A program made the translations under genes and the position numbers. A DNA stretch of 64,000 bases from Phormidium ambiguum IAM M-71 (GTDB lineage: Bacteria > Cyanobacteriota > Cyanobacteriia > Cyanobacteriales > Aerosakkonemataceae): positions 62,001-126,000 of the forward strand of contig NZ_MRCE01000018.1 of NCBI RefSeq assembly GCF_001904725.1, read 5' to 3'. The stretch's first letter is position 1. The number at the start of each line of letters is the position of its first letter. The notes below the pieces were generated by a model. It saw only the letters and a program-made list of their open reading frames with translations, was not told the origin of the DNA and made no database searches. This document shows, one piece after another, positions 48,441-56,772 of this stretch.

Positions 48441-48620
48441 GGCAGGGGGGCAGAGGTGCAGGGGGGCAGGGGGGCAGGGGAGCAAGGGGGACAAGGGGAC
48501 AAGGAGACAAGGAGAATTATTTACCTTTTACCTTTCTTCCCTTCTGCCTTCTGCCTTCTGCCTTCTGCCTTTCTTCCCTTCTGCCTTGGAGCCTTCTGCC
48601 TTGGAGCCTTCTGCCTTTCC
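48441..48620. repeat. Purine/pyrimidine heptad repeat block (second copy)
   Basis: GGGGGGCAGGGGGGCAGGGG and GGGGACAAGG units are followed by tandem TGCCTTC and GGAGCCTTC units. Order and units match the block at 35288-35443, and it again lies between convergent genes. Confidence 0.85.
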
Positions 48621-49292
48621 CTAATCCTCAATCAAACTGGGGCAAGTCAATACAAATACGTCTCTTGTCCCAATGCCTTCGGTTTCGGGTTTGATGGGAG
48701 TAGTGTAGTGAAAAAATTCTCGATCGTTTACTAGTAGTAATTCGCCTGGATTTAAAACTTGTTTGAAAACTGGGTCTTGTTTGCGATTTTTATATAAATG
48801 AGTTTCGCCGCCTTGAACATTTTGTCTGTCAACTGCGAAAATGCCAATTAAGTCAGTGCCATCTCTATGAATGCCTTCTGGTGCTGGGTTGCCAAAGTTT
48901 GTTGGTGAACAAGTAGTGCGAATTTGATGCACTCCTACTTCCAGTGCTACTGAATTTAATTTGCAAAAATCACTGAAGGCAAATAGTAATTTTTTAAATT
49001 CAACCAATCCGATTAACCCATCATCTAATTCGGCATATTCTCTTTTTACATCGCCTACTAAAGGGTTGTAGCTTTTACTTTGAAATAAATGACCGTGAGG
49101 TAGTTTTACTACTTCATCAGAGGACACTTTAAAGCGCGACAATCTTCTTTGACGGTATTTACCTTGAATATAAGGATCTACAGGAAGGTCGCTAAAAAAT
49201 GGTTTGAAATCATCTAAACGAACGCGATCGACTCTTTGCAATGTAAACATCATTGCATATTCCAATTCCGTTGAGCCTAATAATGTTTGCAT
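48621..49292 (-). CDS. 2-oxoglutarate/Fe(II) dioxygenase family protein
   Basis: A 223-aa protein of the 2OG-Fe dioxygenase family that includes amino acid hydroxylases such as bacterial L-isoleucine 4-hydroxylase. The metal triad is seen as HRDGTD (His and Asp) and FFHYTTPI (distal His), and GTRDVFVLT supplies the 2OG-binding Arg. A free amino acid is a plausible substrate. AAGGGAA precedes ATG 49292. It stands alone between a repeat block and a spacer with a dispersed hairpin. Confidence 0.82.
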   Translation of the reverse strand: MQTLLGSTELEYAMMFTLQRVDRVRLDDFKPFFSDLPVDPYIQGKYRQRRLSRFKVSSDEVVKLPHGHLFQSKSYNPLVGDVKREYAELDDGLIGLVEFKKLLFAFSDFCKLNSVALEVGVHQIRTTCSPTNFGNPAPEGIHRDGTDLIGIFAVDRQNVQGGETHLYKNRKQDPVFKQVLNPGELLLVNDREFFHYTTPIKPETEGIGTRDVFVLTCPSLIED

Positions 49293-49448
49293 AGTAATTT
49301 CCCTTGCTAAGATTGATCCCCTTATTTATTCGGGGTTATATACCTTCCATTATAAAAGCTGTTTCAGAAAGTGTTGTTAATTAAACAACAAAAAATGACA
49401 ACTTATGGTAATAGAAATTTGACTAAGCAAACATACTCAATTCACAAT

Positions 49449-49480
49449 ATAGGGGCAACCATCAGGGGATTGCCCCTACA
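49449..49480. repeat. Palindromic repeat TAGGGGCAA...TTGCCCCTA
   Basis: TAGGGGCAA and TTGCCCCTA pair around a 10-base loop between the dioxygenase and aldolase genes. It resembles the TAGGGGCGGG palindrome at 3887. Confidence 0.75.
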
Positions 49481-49519
49481 AGTGGTGTTTATTCTCATAA
49501 TTTGCGTAGTCCTGTTCAA

Positions 49520-50281
49520 TTAACTTCTCACTGCCTTGACCAAAGCTTGACAAGCGCGAAGAAAGATTGCCACATCCACTCCCAAAGCAATGTATTGCAC
49601 TCCAGCATCAATCCATAATTTAGCCATTTCTGGGTTATCCGCGAAAGTGCCAACGGCTTTTTGCGCGCTGCGGATTTTAGTGACACATTGTTTCATTAAC
49701 TCCACTACACGGGTATCGCCCACCTGTCCGGGAATTCCCAAAGACTGGGACAAATCATAAGGGCCAAGAAAAACGACATCAATGTGAGGAACGCTGACAA
49801 TCTCTTCTATGTTGTCTACACCTCGTTTCCCTTCTACATGAACCACTACTAAAGATTCTGCATTTAATTTATGTATAATTTCTGTGCCTGCGGCAGTATA
49901 CATTCCGGCGCGGGTATTTAAAGAAAGACCGCGACTGCCCAAAGGGTGATATTTAGCACTACGTATTACTGCTTCGGCTTCGGTTTTAGTTTCAATTTGT
50001 GGGACTTGGACACCTGCGCTGCCAATATCGAGGGCGCGTTGAATTTGTGGTGGGTCGTTTTTGCGAACGCGGACGATCGCACTAAGCCCCACACAATCAG
50101 CTGCCCGACAGAGATCTTCTGCTGCTAAAGTATGTAAAGGCCCGTGTTCCATGTCGATAACTGCGAAGTCAAACCCCGCGTGTCCACAAATTTCGATGAA
50201 CGCAGGATAAGTACAATTAATAAATGGCCCGATTACGACTTCGCCTTGCTGGAGTTTCTGTTTTACGTGGTTTTTGCCCAT
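49520..50281 (-). CDS. HpcH/HpaI-family class II aldolase
   Basis: A 253-aa (beta/alpha)8 aldolase related to HpaI and GarL, which cleave 2-keto-3-deoxy acids to pyruvate (or the reverse) with a divalent metal. Typical blocks are FAVIDMEHGPLH, GLSAIVRVRKNDPPQIQRAL, GVQVPQIETKTEAEAV and VHVEGKRGVDNIEEI, with the metal Glu in the last and an Asp in VFLGPYDLSQSLGIPG. The physiological substrate is not evident. Confidence 0.9.
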   Translation of the reverse strand: MGKNHVKQKLQQGEVVIGPFINCTYPAFIEICGHAGFDFAVIDMEHGPLHTLAAEDLCRAADCVGLSAIVRVRKNDPPQIQRALDIGSAGVQVPQIETKTEAEAVIRSAKYHPLGSRGLSLNTRAGMYTAAGTEIIHKLNAESLVVVHVEGKRGVDNIEEIVSVPHIDVVFLGPYDLSQSLGIPGQVGDTRVVELMKQCVTKIRSAQKAVGTFADNPEMAKLWIDAGVQYIALGVDVAIFLRACQALVKAVRS

Positions 50282-50466
50282 TAGTCAGTAGTAAGCAACA
50301 TCTTTCACTAGAATGTTAATAGTTATAAAAGCTATCTCGTTAAATTTTGCCTACGCAATTTCCGCAAGGAAGAAACGTTATCCTAGTAAAGAACTGTGAT
50401 AGCTATAAACTTTGATTTACACTTAGCCTATTCTATGGGTTAAGTGTCCTAGCCACCTTTACCCTC

Positions 50467-51120
50467 ATGTCCTTGATAATCGTAGTTGCAGATGACGATC
50501 TGCCGATGCGTCTTTTTGTCAGTGAATATTTAGAGATGTGCGGCTATTCAGTAATAGCGGCTGAGGATGGTCAAACAGCACTGGAGTTAGTGGAAAAATA
50601 TCATCCTCATTTACTGGTGACAGACATCATGATGCCGCGAATGGACGGCTATCAATTAGTGCGACAAGTTCGCCAGCGTCCTGAATTTCGGTTGTTGCCA
50701 GTCGTATTTTTGACCGAAAGAAATTCTACGGAGGAAAGAATTCGTGGCTATAAATTAGGGTGTGATTCTTATTTACCCAAACCTTTTGAAATTCACGAAT
50801 TGGGAGCTATTATTCGCAATTTGCTGGAGCGATCGCAAATTATGCAAACAGAGTGGCATTTGCGAATGCAGACACCTACGTTATCAGGAAATACCAACAC
50901 ATCTGCCCAAACAGCTGTGACTATTGGAAATTTGAGTAAACGAGAAAAAGAAGTCCTAGAATTAATTACTCGTGGGTTATCAAATATAGAAATTGGCGAT
51001 CGACTACATTTGAGTGCAAGAACTATTGAAAAATACGTCAGTAACTTGCTCAGAAAAACCGAAACTAGCAACCGAGCGGAGCTAGTACGGATTGCTATTG
51101 AACAGCGTTTAATCGAATAA
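50467..51120 (+). CDS. NarL/LuxR-type response regulator
   Basis: A 217-aa two-domain regulator. The receiver (about 1-125) has the acidic pair in VVADDDLPMRLF, the phospho-acceptor Asp in HLLVTDIMMPRMDGYQLV and the Lys in SYLPKPFEI. A LuxR-type helix-turn-helix (about 155-215; LSKREKEVLELITRGLSNIEIGDRLHLSARTIEKYVSNLLRKT split by convention) binds DNA. It resembles the cyanobacterial/plastid Ycf29 group. No histidine kinase is adjacent, so its input is unknown. Confidence 0.9.
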   Translation: MSLIIVVADDDLPMRLFVSEYLEMCGYSVIAAEDGQTALELVEKYHPHLLVTDIMMPRMDGYQLVRQVRQRPEFRLLPVVFLTERNSTEERIRGYKLGCDSYLPKPFEIHELGAIIRNLLERSQIMQTEWHLRMQTPTLSGNTNTSAQTAVTIGNLSKREKEVLELITRGLSNIEIGDRLHLSARTIEKYVSNLLRKTETSNRAELVRIAIEQRLIE

Positions 51121-51133
51121 TAAACAGTTAACT

Positions 51134-51616
51134 TTAAACTGACTGTTGCTGACTGATAACATAGTTCAACAAACCTTCACAGGCATCTAATAAAAGATCG
51201 ATTACCTGATTGAATCCTTCAGGGCCACCATAATAAGGATCAGGGACTTCCTTGAGGTTATGTTTAGTACAAAAATCACACATTAGTTTGACTTTATCTT
51301 CATATTGGCGAGATCGATCGATCGCCAAAATATCCCGATAATTCTCCTTATCCATCGCTAAAATCAAATCGAACTTCTCAAAATCCGACCTTTGAAATTG
51401 ACGCGCTTCACCTACTAATTGAATCCCTCTAAGTTTAGCTGCGGCACTCATCCTTCGATCTGGAGGACTACCAACATGATAACTAGAAGTTCCCGCAGAA
51501 TCACAAATAATTTCCTTACTTAAACCTGCTTGGTTAATTAGATGATTCATAATGTTTTCTGCCGAAGGAGAACGACAGATATTACCTAAACAGACAAACA
51601 ATAATTTGTAAGGCAT
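51134..51616 (-). CDS. Low-molecular-weight protein tyrosine phosphatase
   Basis: A 160-aa LMW phosphatase with the CX5R active-site loop near the N-terminus (FVCLGNICRSPSAE) and the general acid Asp in VPDPYYGGPEGF. It could dephosphorylate tyrosine kinases of exopolysaccharide export or stress pathways. Last gene of a compact minus-strand run from 54225. Confidence 0.93.
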   Translation of the reverse strand: MPYKLLFVCLGNICRSPSAENIMNHLINQAGLSKEIICDSAGTSSYHVGSPPDRRMSAAAKLRGIQLVGEARQFQRSDFEKFDLILAMDKENYRDILAIDRSRQYEDKVKLMCDFCTKHNLKEVPDPYYGGPEGFNQVIDLLLDACEGLLNYVISQQQSV

Positions 51617-51665
51617 CAGTCCAGTAATTTTAGATTTTAGATTTTCGATTATCTACTTTACACCT

Positions 51666-52310
51666 TTAGGTACGATTTAGCCAGATTGCTCTTAAACCAA
51701 CAGCTTTTGCACCTTGATAATCTTCCTTAAAACTATCACCAATATGCCAAGCTGCATCAGCAGAACAATCATGTTTTGCTAACCCAGCATCAAAAATTTC
51801 CGCTTCTGGTTTTGCCGCACCTACTTCAGTAGAAATCGTCACAGAAGAGAAAAATTGACTCAACTCCAAAGCTTCTAAAACTGAATAAAGACGAGTATCA
51901 AAATTGGAAAGCACCCCTAAAGTTATGCCTAAATTTTGCCAATTTTCTAAAGCGGGAATTACATCAGGATAAATAAACCAAGGTTCAGCAGTCGCAAAAT
52001 GATCGTAAAGTTCAGTAAAAAAGCTAGCAAAATCAGTAAACTTTTCCCAAACTCCTGCTTCTTGAAAAGTGTTAATTGCTACTGCTTCCCACCATTCAAA
52101 CTCTTTGAGGGGAATTTCTTCTGGAGGAACGCCGGGAAAAGCCATTTTTTCACTCTTTTTAAAGCTGTTGTAGAAAGCACGATCTAACTCTTCTGGAGAA
52201 ACTTCTACACCAAACTTTTGGGTAATTTTGCTATAAACTTCGCCCACACTACCTTTAACGCCAAAAAGTGTGCCAACTGCATCTAAAAAAATTACTTTTG
52301 GGTGCTGCAT
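51666..52310 (-). CDS. HAD-IA family hydrolase
   Basis: A 214-aa haloacid dehalogenase-like hydrolase. Motif I is FLDAVGTLFG, with Ala where the second Asp of DxDGTL is usual; motif II is LGVLSNFD, motif III has the Lys in VGAAKPEAEIFD, and motif IV is HIGDSFKEDYQGAKAVG. The Ala for Asp change in motif I removes the usual acid/base residue, as in some dehalogenases and REG-2-like members. The ATG directly follows the stop of the upstream acetyltransferase gene. Confidence 0.88.
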   Translation of the reverse strand: MQHPKVIFLDAVGTLFGVKGSVGEVYSKITQKFGVEVSPEELDRAFYNSFKKSEKMAFPGVPPEEIPLKEFEWWEAVAINTFQEAGVWEKFTDFASFFTELYDHFATAEPWFIYPDVIPALENWQNLGITLGVLSNFDTRLYSVLEALELSQFFSSVTISTEVGAAKPEAEIFDAGLAKHDCSADAAWHIGDSFKEDYQGAKAVGLRAIWLNRT

Positions 52311-52931
52311 TTAAACTAAATCTTCTTTTACTTTCAAACCATCTCTTTTAATAATATAAGCAGGAACACCGACCACTACACAATTATCAGGAACATTTTT
52401 TGTGACAACTGCGTTTGCTCCTACGGTAACATTATTTCCCAAATTGATATTTCCTAAAACTTTTGCTCCGGCAGTAATTCTCACATTATTACCGATTTTA
52501 GGACGGCCTGTTTTATCTTTATAACCAATAGAAACTTGTTGATTTACCCAGCAATCTTTACCCATATCTGCCATAATAATTGTACTAAAACCATGTTGAA
52601 TGAATAATCCTTCGCCTATATTACAAGATGGGTCAATAAACAGTGTGGAACATTCGGGATAAAATATTTTAATTATTTTCATGAAAATTCTAGCTAATAA
52701 ATTTCCCTTACTGATTCGATAGTAATAAAGATTGCGAAATTCTTGATTTCGAGAAATTAAAGTTAGTAAATTTATTAAATTTGAGGAACTTTTCAATTCA
52801 AATATGCTTACCCATTTTTGGACATCAGCAATAATAATTTGCTTTTGTGTAGTCAGATAGAATAAGAGTAATTGAGGAAATACCAGGATTAATTCTAAAA
52901 TAGTAAAAAATTGATTAACACTATTCATCAA
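52311..52931 (-). CDS. Serine acetyltransferase-like hexapeptide protein
   Basis: A 206-aa protein with a variable helical N-terminus (1-90) and a left-handed beta-helix (about 95-195; CNIGEGLFIQHGFSTIIMAD, IGNNVRITAGAKVLGNINLG, VTVGANAVVTKNVPDNCVVV). It is closest in layout to serine acetyltransferases found in polysaccharide clusters. The catalytic His lies in IQHGF. It could make O-acetylserine or acetylate a sugar. The gene abuts the HAD gene with no gap. Confidence 0.82.
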   Translation of the reverse strand: MMNSVNQFFTILELILVFPQLLLFYLTTQKQIIIADVQKWVSIFELKSSSNLINLLTLISRNQEFRNLYYYRISKGNLLARIFMKIIKIFYPECSTLFIDPSCNIGEGLFIQHGFSTIIMADMGKDCWVNQQVSIGYKDKTGRPKIGNNVRITAGAKVLGNINLGNNVTVGANAVVTKNVPDNCVVVGVPAYIIKRDGLKVKEDLV

Positions 52932-52952
52932 TTAAACTCCTAGATTTTAAAT

Positions 52953-53774
52953 TCAATTAGCTTGAGGGTAAAATTCTAAATGGTAGTGATATAGAGCAAC
53001 AGGCTTGTCATTAGCGATAAAATAATTAGGGTCTTTAGGCGATAAATAAATAGCGGTTATTTGTTCTGCGGAAATGGGATTTTTTGAGGATTGCTGATGT
53101 TGATAAATGGTAGTAGTTTCTACCTCATTTAAATAAACTTGAGTTGACCCACGAAATATTTGTTGGGAAATTTCTGTAGCAATAAATTGCTCAGGATTCG
53201 GTTGTTCAGTGGCGCGATTAGTAATCAGATAAATTAGTTGTTTTTCGCCTGGTAAATAAGTAATTTGCCGATTTGGATTATTTCGATCGACATTTACAGA
53301 AAGGATAGATCGATCGCCCAAAGTAGCCTTAGCAATATTTAATCCATTAAAAGAGCGATCGGCAACCACCCTTATAGTTTTGAGTTTTGTTAGCGTAGCG
53401 GTGCGTAGCAGGTTTTGAGTTTTGAGTTGGGAAAAGGGATAACCTATTATTTCTGGTTGTTGTTCATTTACACCGACAAAACGGACTAGAAAATTGATGG
53501 TTTTATCTAAAAATTGTCGATTACCCTCAAAACCAGGACTAACAAAATCAGGAGCCAAAGGTGCTACCATTTCCACCAAAGTACTGCTAACATTCCAAGT
53601 ACCCTCAATCCAATCGGGATAAACCAAATCTTCAGTACCTTTCACCGCCGAAATCACAGGTTTACTATCCCAATTAGGGAATTTAGATAAGCGATCGTTC
53701 AGCGTACCCGCCCTCACCTCAGCACACCAAAAACAACACACTAAAACCAAACAAAAAAACCAAAAACCTCTCAC
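52953..53774 (-). CDS. DUF6816-like secreted protein with in-frame repeat insertion
   Basis: A 273-aa protein with a signal peptide (FWFFCLVLVCCFWCAEVRAG) followed by a conserved domain (LVYPDWIEGTWNVSSTLVEM, VAPLAPDFVSPGFEGNRQFL) that I recall from cyanobacterial and plastid DUF6816 proteins, probably lumenal or periplasmic. Residues about 112-133 (LKTQNLLRTATLTKLKTI) are encoded by an inserted intergenic-type repeat (53376-53438) that keeps the frame. The gene lies 21 bases before the acetyltransferase gene. Function unknown. Confidence 0.72.
   Translation of the reverse strand: MRGFWFFCLVLVCCFWCAEVRAGTLNDRLSKFPNWDSKPVISAVKGTEDLVYPDWIEGTWNVSSTLVEMVAPLAPDFVSPGFEGNRQFLDKTINFLVRFVGVNEQQPEIIGYPFSQLKTQNLLRTATLTKLKTIRVVADRSFNGLNIAKATLGDRSILSVNVDRNNPNRQITYLPGEKQLIYLITNRATEQPNPEQFIATEISQQIFRGSTQVYLNEVETTTIYQHQQSSKNPISAEQITAIYLSPKDPNYFIANDKPVALYHYHLEFYPQAN
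53376..53438. repeat. REP-like repeat inserted inside a coding region
   Basis: Two AGTTTTGAGTTTTG-type modules flank a core GTTAGCGTAGCGGTGCGTAGCA that contains GCGTAGC twice. The same TGAGTTTTGAGTT module is found intergenically at 9900-9920. Here it lies inside the DUF6816-like gene without breaking the frame. Confidence 0.7.
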
Positions 53775-53817
53775 AACTCCTCTTCGCGCCCTTCGCGTCT
53801 TTGCGGTTCAAAAAAAA

Positions 53818-54225
53818 TTAAATCTCCTCCACAGGAACAGGTTCCCAAACCTCCCCATACTTCTCCTTTAAAGCTTGCCAAGCTTCCACTTGTCCCGGTT
53901 CATATTCTCCCGGTTTTCCCCATTGTAAAAACGCACTAAAAGCAGATTCTTGCTGTTCATCCAAAAAGCGAATTGCATAAGTAGTAAAATTACCCCGTTT
54001 CGCCTCACCAGTTTCAAACTTCACCTGAGTAATTTTGTCCATATTCAAGTGAAATTCAAAATCATCAGCGTGCATATTCGCATACTTACCTTTAGGAATT
54101 TCCGCATAAAAAAGCTTTTTAATTGGACTACGGACTTCCAAAACTCCAGCACTGCTAGTGACAATTAAACGCAGTGTACCTAAATTTTCACAAGCTTCCA
54201 GAAATTCTTTCAAGTTAGCAGACAT
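53818..54225 (-). CDS. ChuX/HutX family heme-like substrate-binding protein
   Basis: A 135-aa protein (MSANLKEFLEACENLGTLRL, YAEIPKGKYANMHADDFEFH, MDKITQVKFETGEAKRGNF, AFLQWGKPGEYEPGQVEAW) that matches the cyanobacterial branch of the HutX/ChuX fold. Relatives carry or bind heme or tetrapyrroles. It starts a five-gene minus-strand run ending at 51134. Heme binding is inferred from the family only. Confidence 0.82.
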   Translation of the reverse strand: MSANLKEFLEACENLGTLRLIVTSSAGVLEVRSPIKKLFYAEIPKGKYANMHADDFEFHLNMDKITQVKFETGEAKRGNFTTYAIRFLDEQQESAFSAFLQWGKPGEYEPGQVEAWQALKEKYGEVWEPVPVEEI

Positions 54226-54556
54226 AATTATTTTGGTAGTTGGTAGTTGGTCATAATTAGAAATAAAACATTTTATTATGACCGAATCTAGATTTTTTGA
54301 ACCACAGAGACGCAGAGGACGCAGAGAGGGGAAGGAAGAGTTTTCATAATCAGATTAGTTGAAAAAGCTTTGGTGACGCTTTTTTCCTTCTGTTTTCTGT
54401 CTTTTGTTGCATAGTCAATGACCATAGAACGAGCTTTTTAACTTTTATAGTTAGGGAAAAATTTGAAAGCAAAAATTAATATTGCTTATCTTTCCCAGTC
54501 CCCAGTCCCCAGTCCCCAGTCCCCAAAAAAACAGTTTATCACCGTATTGAGTGTAA
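54226..54556. other. Spacer rich in dispersed repeats
   Basis: It contains AACCACAGAGACGCAGAGGA near 54299 (a dispersed cyanobacterial repeat, with a related ACCACAGATATCCACAGATG at 21723) and the CCCAGTC heptads at 54494-54525. No gene is seen. Confidence 0.6.
54494..54525. repeat. Heptad repeat (CCCAGTC), about four copies
   Basis: Tandem CCCAGTC units lie just after the phoH gene. The complementary GGGGACT unit is seen at 12803-12834. Confidence 0.85.
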
Positions 54557-55513
54557 TTAATTATTGTCGTACTTTTCGTAGGCCGTGACAATTCTTTGTA
54601 CTAAAGGATGGCGCACGACATCTGCTTGGGAGAGGTGACAAAAAGCAATTCCTTCCACATTTTGCAGAATTTTGTGAGCTATTGATAAACCAGAAGGTTG
54701 ATTAGGTGGTAAATCTGTTTGAGTAATATCACCAGTTACTACCATTTTTGAGCGAAAACCTAAGCGTGTCAACACCATTTTCATTTGTGCTGCTGTGGTG
54801 TTTTGCGCTTCATCAACTATGACAAAAGAGTTATTGAGAGTGCGTCCGCGCATATAAGCTAAAGGAGCAACTTCAATGATGCCTCTTTCCATTAAGTTAG
54901 TGATTTTTTCTGGATCGATTAATTCATGCAAAGCGTCGTATAAAGGACGCAAGTAAGGGTTAACTTTTTGTTGTAAATCTCCAGGTAAAAAGCCTAACTT
55001 TTCTCCGGCTTCGACTGCGGGACGAGTTAAGATTAACCGTTCGTATTGATTAGCTAAAAGTGCTTGAACGGCTAAAACAGCTGCTAAGAAAGTTTTACCA
55101 GTTCCAGCAGGGCCAATGCAAATGGTGAGGTCGTGGGTGCGAACGGATTGGATATATTGACGTTGGCGAAATGTTTTAGCGCGAATTTCATCACCGCGAC
55201 GAGTTCGGGCGAGAACATCTCGCTGTAAGTCTTGTAATTCTTCGGTACGTTGAGTATCTAGGGCGTGACGGGCGGTGAGAATATCAACGTCAGCGATCGT
55301 TTTACCATATTTCCAGAAGTCTTCGAGCGATCGCACTATCCTACTACAAAGCTCAACTTGATTCGCCGTTCCCGAAATGAGTAAATCTTGTCCGCGCAAC
55401 ACCACTGTTGCACCAGTTTGTCGCCCTAAAGTCTTTAAATTTTCCTCGTTTATTCCACTTAGAGCGATCGCACTTTCTATTGTAGGTAAATGAATCGTCG
55501 CTGATTCCGGCAT
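54557..55513 (-). CDS. PhoH family ATPase
   Basis: A 318-aa PhoH-like (PhoL) protein. A short N-terminal KH-like part (about 1-80) precedes the ATPase with Walker A GPAGTGKTFLAAVLA (about 137), LILTRPAVEAGEKLGFLPGD, Walker B FVIVDEAQNTT and VVTGDITQTDLP. Family members bind RNA and are linked to rRNA processing and phosphate starvation. It follows rpsU and the ffh-rpsP-khpA genes on the same strand, which fits an RNA/ribosome role. Confidence 0.93.
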   Translation of the reverse strand: MPESATIHLPTIESAIALSGINEENLKTLGRQTGATVVLRGQDLLISGTANQVELCSRIVRSLEDFWKYGKTIADVDILTARHALDTQRTEELQDLQRDVLARTRRGDEIRAKTFRQRQYIQSVRTHDLTICIGPAGTGKTFLAAVLAVQALLANQYERLILTRPAVEAGEKLGFLPGDLQQKVNPYLRPLYDALHELIDPEKITNLMERGIIEVAPLAYMRGRTLNNSFVIVDEAQNTTAAQMKMVLTRLGFRSKMVVTGDITQTDLPPNQPSGLSIAHKILQNVEGIAFCHLSQADVVRHPLVQRIVTAYEKYDNN

Positions 55514-55582
55514 TGTTGAAAAATTTTCTAGCAGTTTAAGATTACCTTATTGTTAATAAAACACTTAATCACCTAATAAAGC

Positions 55583-55657
55583 AAAAAGACGCTGCATCCG
55601 AAAAGCCAGCTACCACAGATGTAAAATCTGAGATAACAAATGGTGTGGTTGAGCGTC
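55583..55657 (-). terminator. Nested-stem structure with T-run after rpsU
   Basis: On the minus strand GACGCT (55657-55652) pairs with AGCGTC (55593-55588), which runs into five T's. Inside, ACCACA pairs with TGTGGT, and CAGAT with ATCTG is an alternative inner hairpin. It may be a long terminator of rpsU or a small structured RNA. Confidence 0.5.
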
Positions 55658-55710
55658 ATTTTTGCCTTTCCAGAAATTAAGAATTTATCGTTTTAATCCC
55701 GGCAAATAAA

Positions 55711-55884
55711 TTAGTATCTGCGCTTGCGTGAAGCTTCAGCTTTCCGCTTGCGACGGAGGCTGGGCTTTTCGTACCGTTCACGACGTTTAACTTCCGATAA
55801 AATTCCCGCTTTTTGAATCTTTTTTTTGAAGCGTCTTAACGCCGAGTCAATCGACTCATTTTCTCCCAAACGGACTTCTGCCAC
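55711..55884 (-). CDS. rpsU: 30S ribosomal protein S21
   Basis: A 57-aa S21 read from the minus strand: [57 protein letters not shown]. It is a small basic protein near the anti-Shine-Dalgarno site of 16S rRNA. GTG 55884 is the start, with AAGGAGGTGA about ten bases upstream, an extended match to the 16S 3' end. The GTG start and small size make it easy to miss. Confidence 0.95.
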   Translation of the reverse strand: MAEVRLGENESIDSALRRFKKKIQKAGILSEVKRRERYEKPSLRRKRKAEASRKRRY

Positions 55885-56051
55885 TGTTTAACTTTCACCT
55901 CCTTAAGGCTTCCAAATTACTACTAAGGCAATTGTATTGCTTGAGTCTTAAGATTGCCTCAATATTACATACTAATGCTAGTGAACCCAGACAGAAACAA
56001 CTAAAAAAGTTAAAAAAGGTAAACTAACCCTTGCTTTTTTGCCTTCTTACA

Positions 56052-56471
56052 CTAGCGGGGGCGGATTCTATTAGAAGACCTTGACGGACTAGGGGGACGG
56101 GGAGAAGGTCTTCGCCCCATGTCTCTGGATGGTGGGCCACTATCATGTTCTGTGGAAGTACCACCGTAAATATCCAGGTAAACCGATTGTCCGGCTAATT
56201 TCGCGGCTGCGGCAATAACCGCTCGGATTGCCTGAATATTACGTCCACCCCGACCAAAAACACGCCCCTTATCTTCACCTTCAAAAGCCAATCGAATCCA
56301 AACTCTAGGTCTAGTCGATGAAATTTCGCAGTCTACCTTCAAAGAATTAGGAGACTCCAAAAACGGCTGAAGAAGGAATGTCACAAGTCCGGGATAATCA
56401 GGACTTGTGGCTGATAAGGGTTGGGGAGAACCATTATTCGGTAACTGGGGCACGTAGCTGCTCGAAGACAT
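56052..56471 (-). CDS. khpA: KH-domain RNA-binding protein KhpA
   Basis: A 139-aa protein with one KH domain (about 30-105; [16 protein letters not shown], then [20 protein letters not shown] with the GxxG loop) and a disordered Pro/Ser/Arg-rich tail ([20 protein letters not shown]). KhpA proteins bind RNA broadly and sit downstream of rpsP. The ATG at 56471 lies 38 bases inside rpsP; a GTG at 56453 would shorten the overlap. The long tail is characteristic of cyanobacteria. Confidence 0.88.
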   Translation of the reverse strand: MSSSSYVPQLPNNGSPQPLSATSPDYPGLVTFLLQPFLESPNSLKVDCEISSTRPRVWIRLAFEGEDKGRVFGRGGRNIQAIRAVIAAAAKLAGQSVYLDIYGGTSTEHDSGPPSRDMGRRPSPRPPSPSRSSNRIRPR

Positions 56472-56694
56472 TAGCTTTTTGGAGGATGCTGCGAACGGTG
56501 TCGGTTGGTTGAGCGCCTTCTCTGAGACGTTTGACGATCGCTTCTACATTCAGTTTAGTTTCGTCAGTCCGAGGATTATAGAAACCTAATTCTTCGATGG
56601 GACGACCTTCCCGGCGAGATGTACTCAGTGCCGCTACTATCCGGTAGCTGGCTTCCCGCTTTTTGCCGTATCGCTTTAATCGCAATTTGATCAT
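56434..56694 (-). CDS. rpsP: 30S ribosomal protein S16
   Basis: An 86-aa S16 ([40 protein letters not shown]), normal length, needed for 30S assembly. It follows ffh by 78 bases and overlaps khpA, giving the conserved order ffh-rpsP-khpA. Confidence 0.96.
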   Translation of the reverse strand: MIKLRLKRYGKKREASYRIVAALSTSRREGRPIEELGFYNPRTDETKLNVEAIVKRLREGAQPTDTVRSILQKANVFEQLRAPVTE

Positions 56695-56772
56695 TTTGGA
56701 AAACTAATTTGCACAATTCTGACTAATCTACAATTGTACTTCTCAAAGCAGGTCAATTGGTGAAAAAAGTCT

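Noticed and set aside
48456-48734. 92-aa plus-strand frame after the DUF4912 gene
   Set aside because: It is a translation of the heptad repeat block ([11 protein letters not shown]) running into the antisense of the dioxygenase gene.
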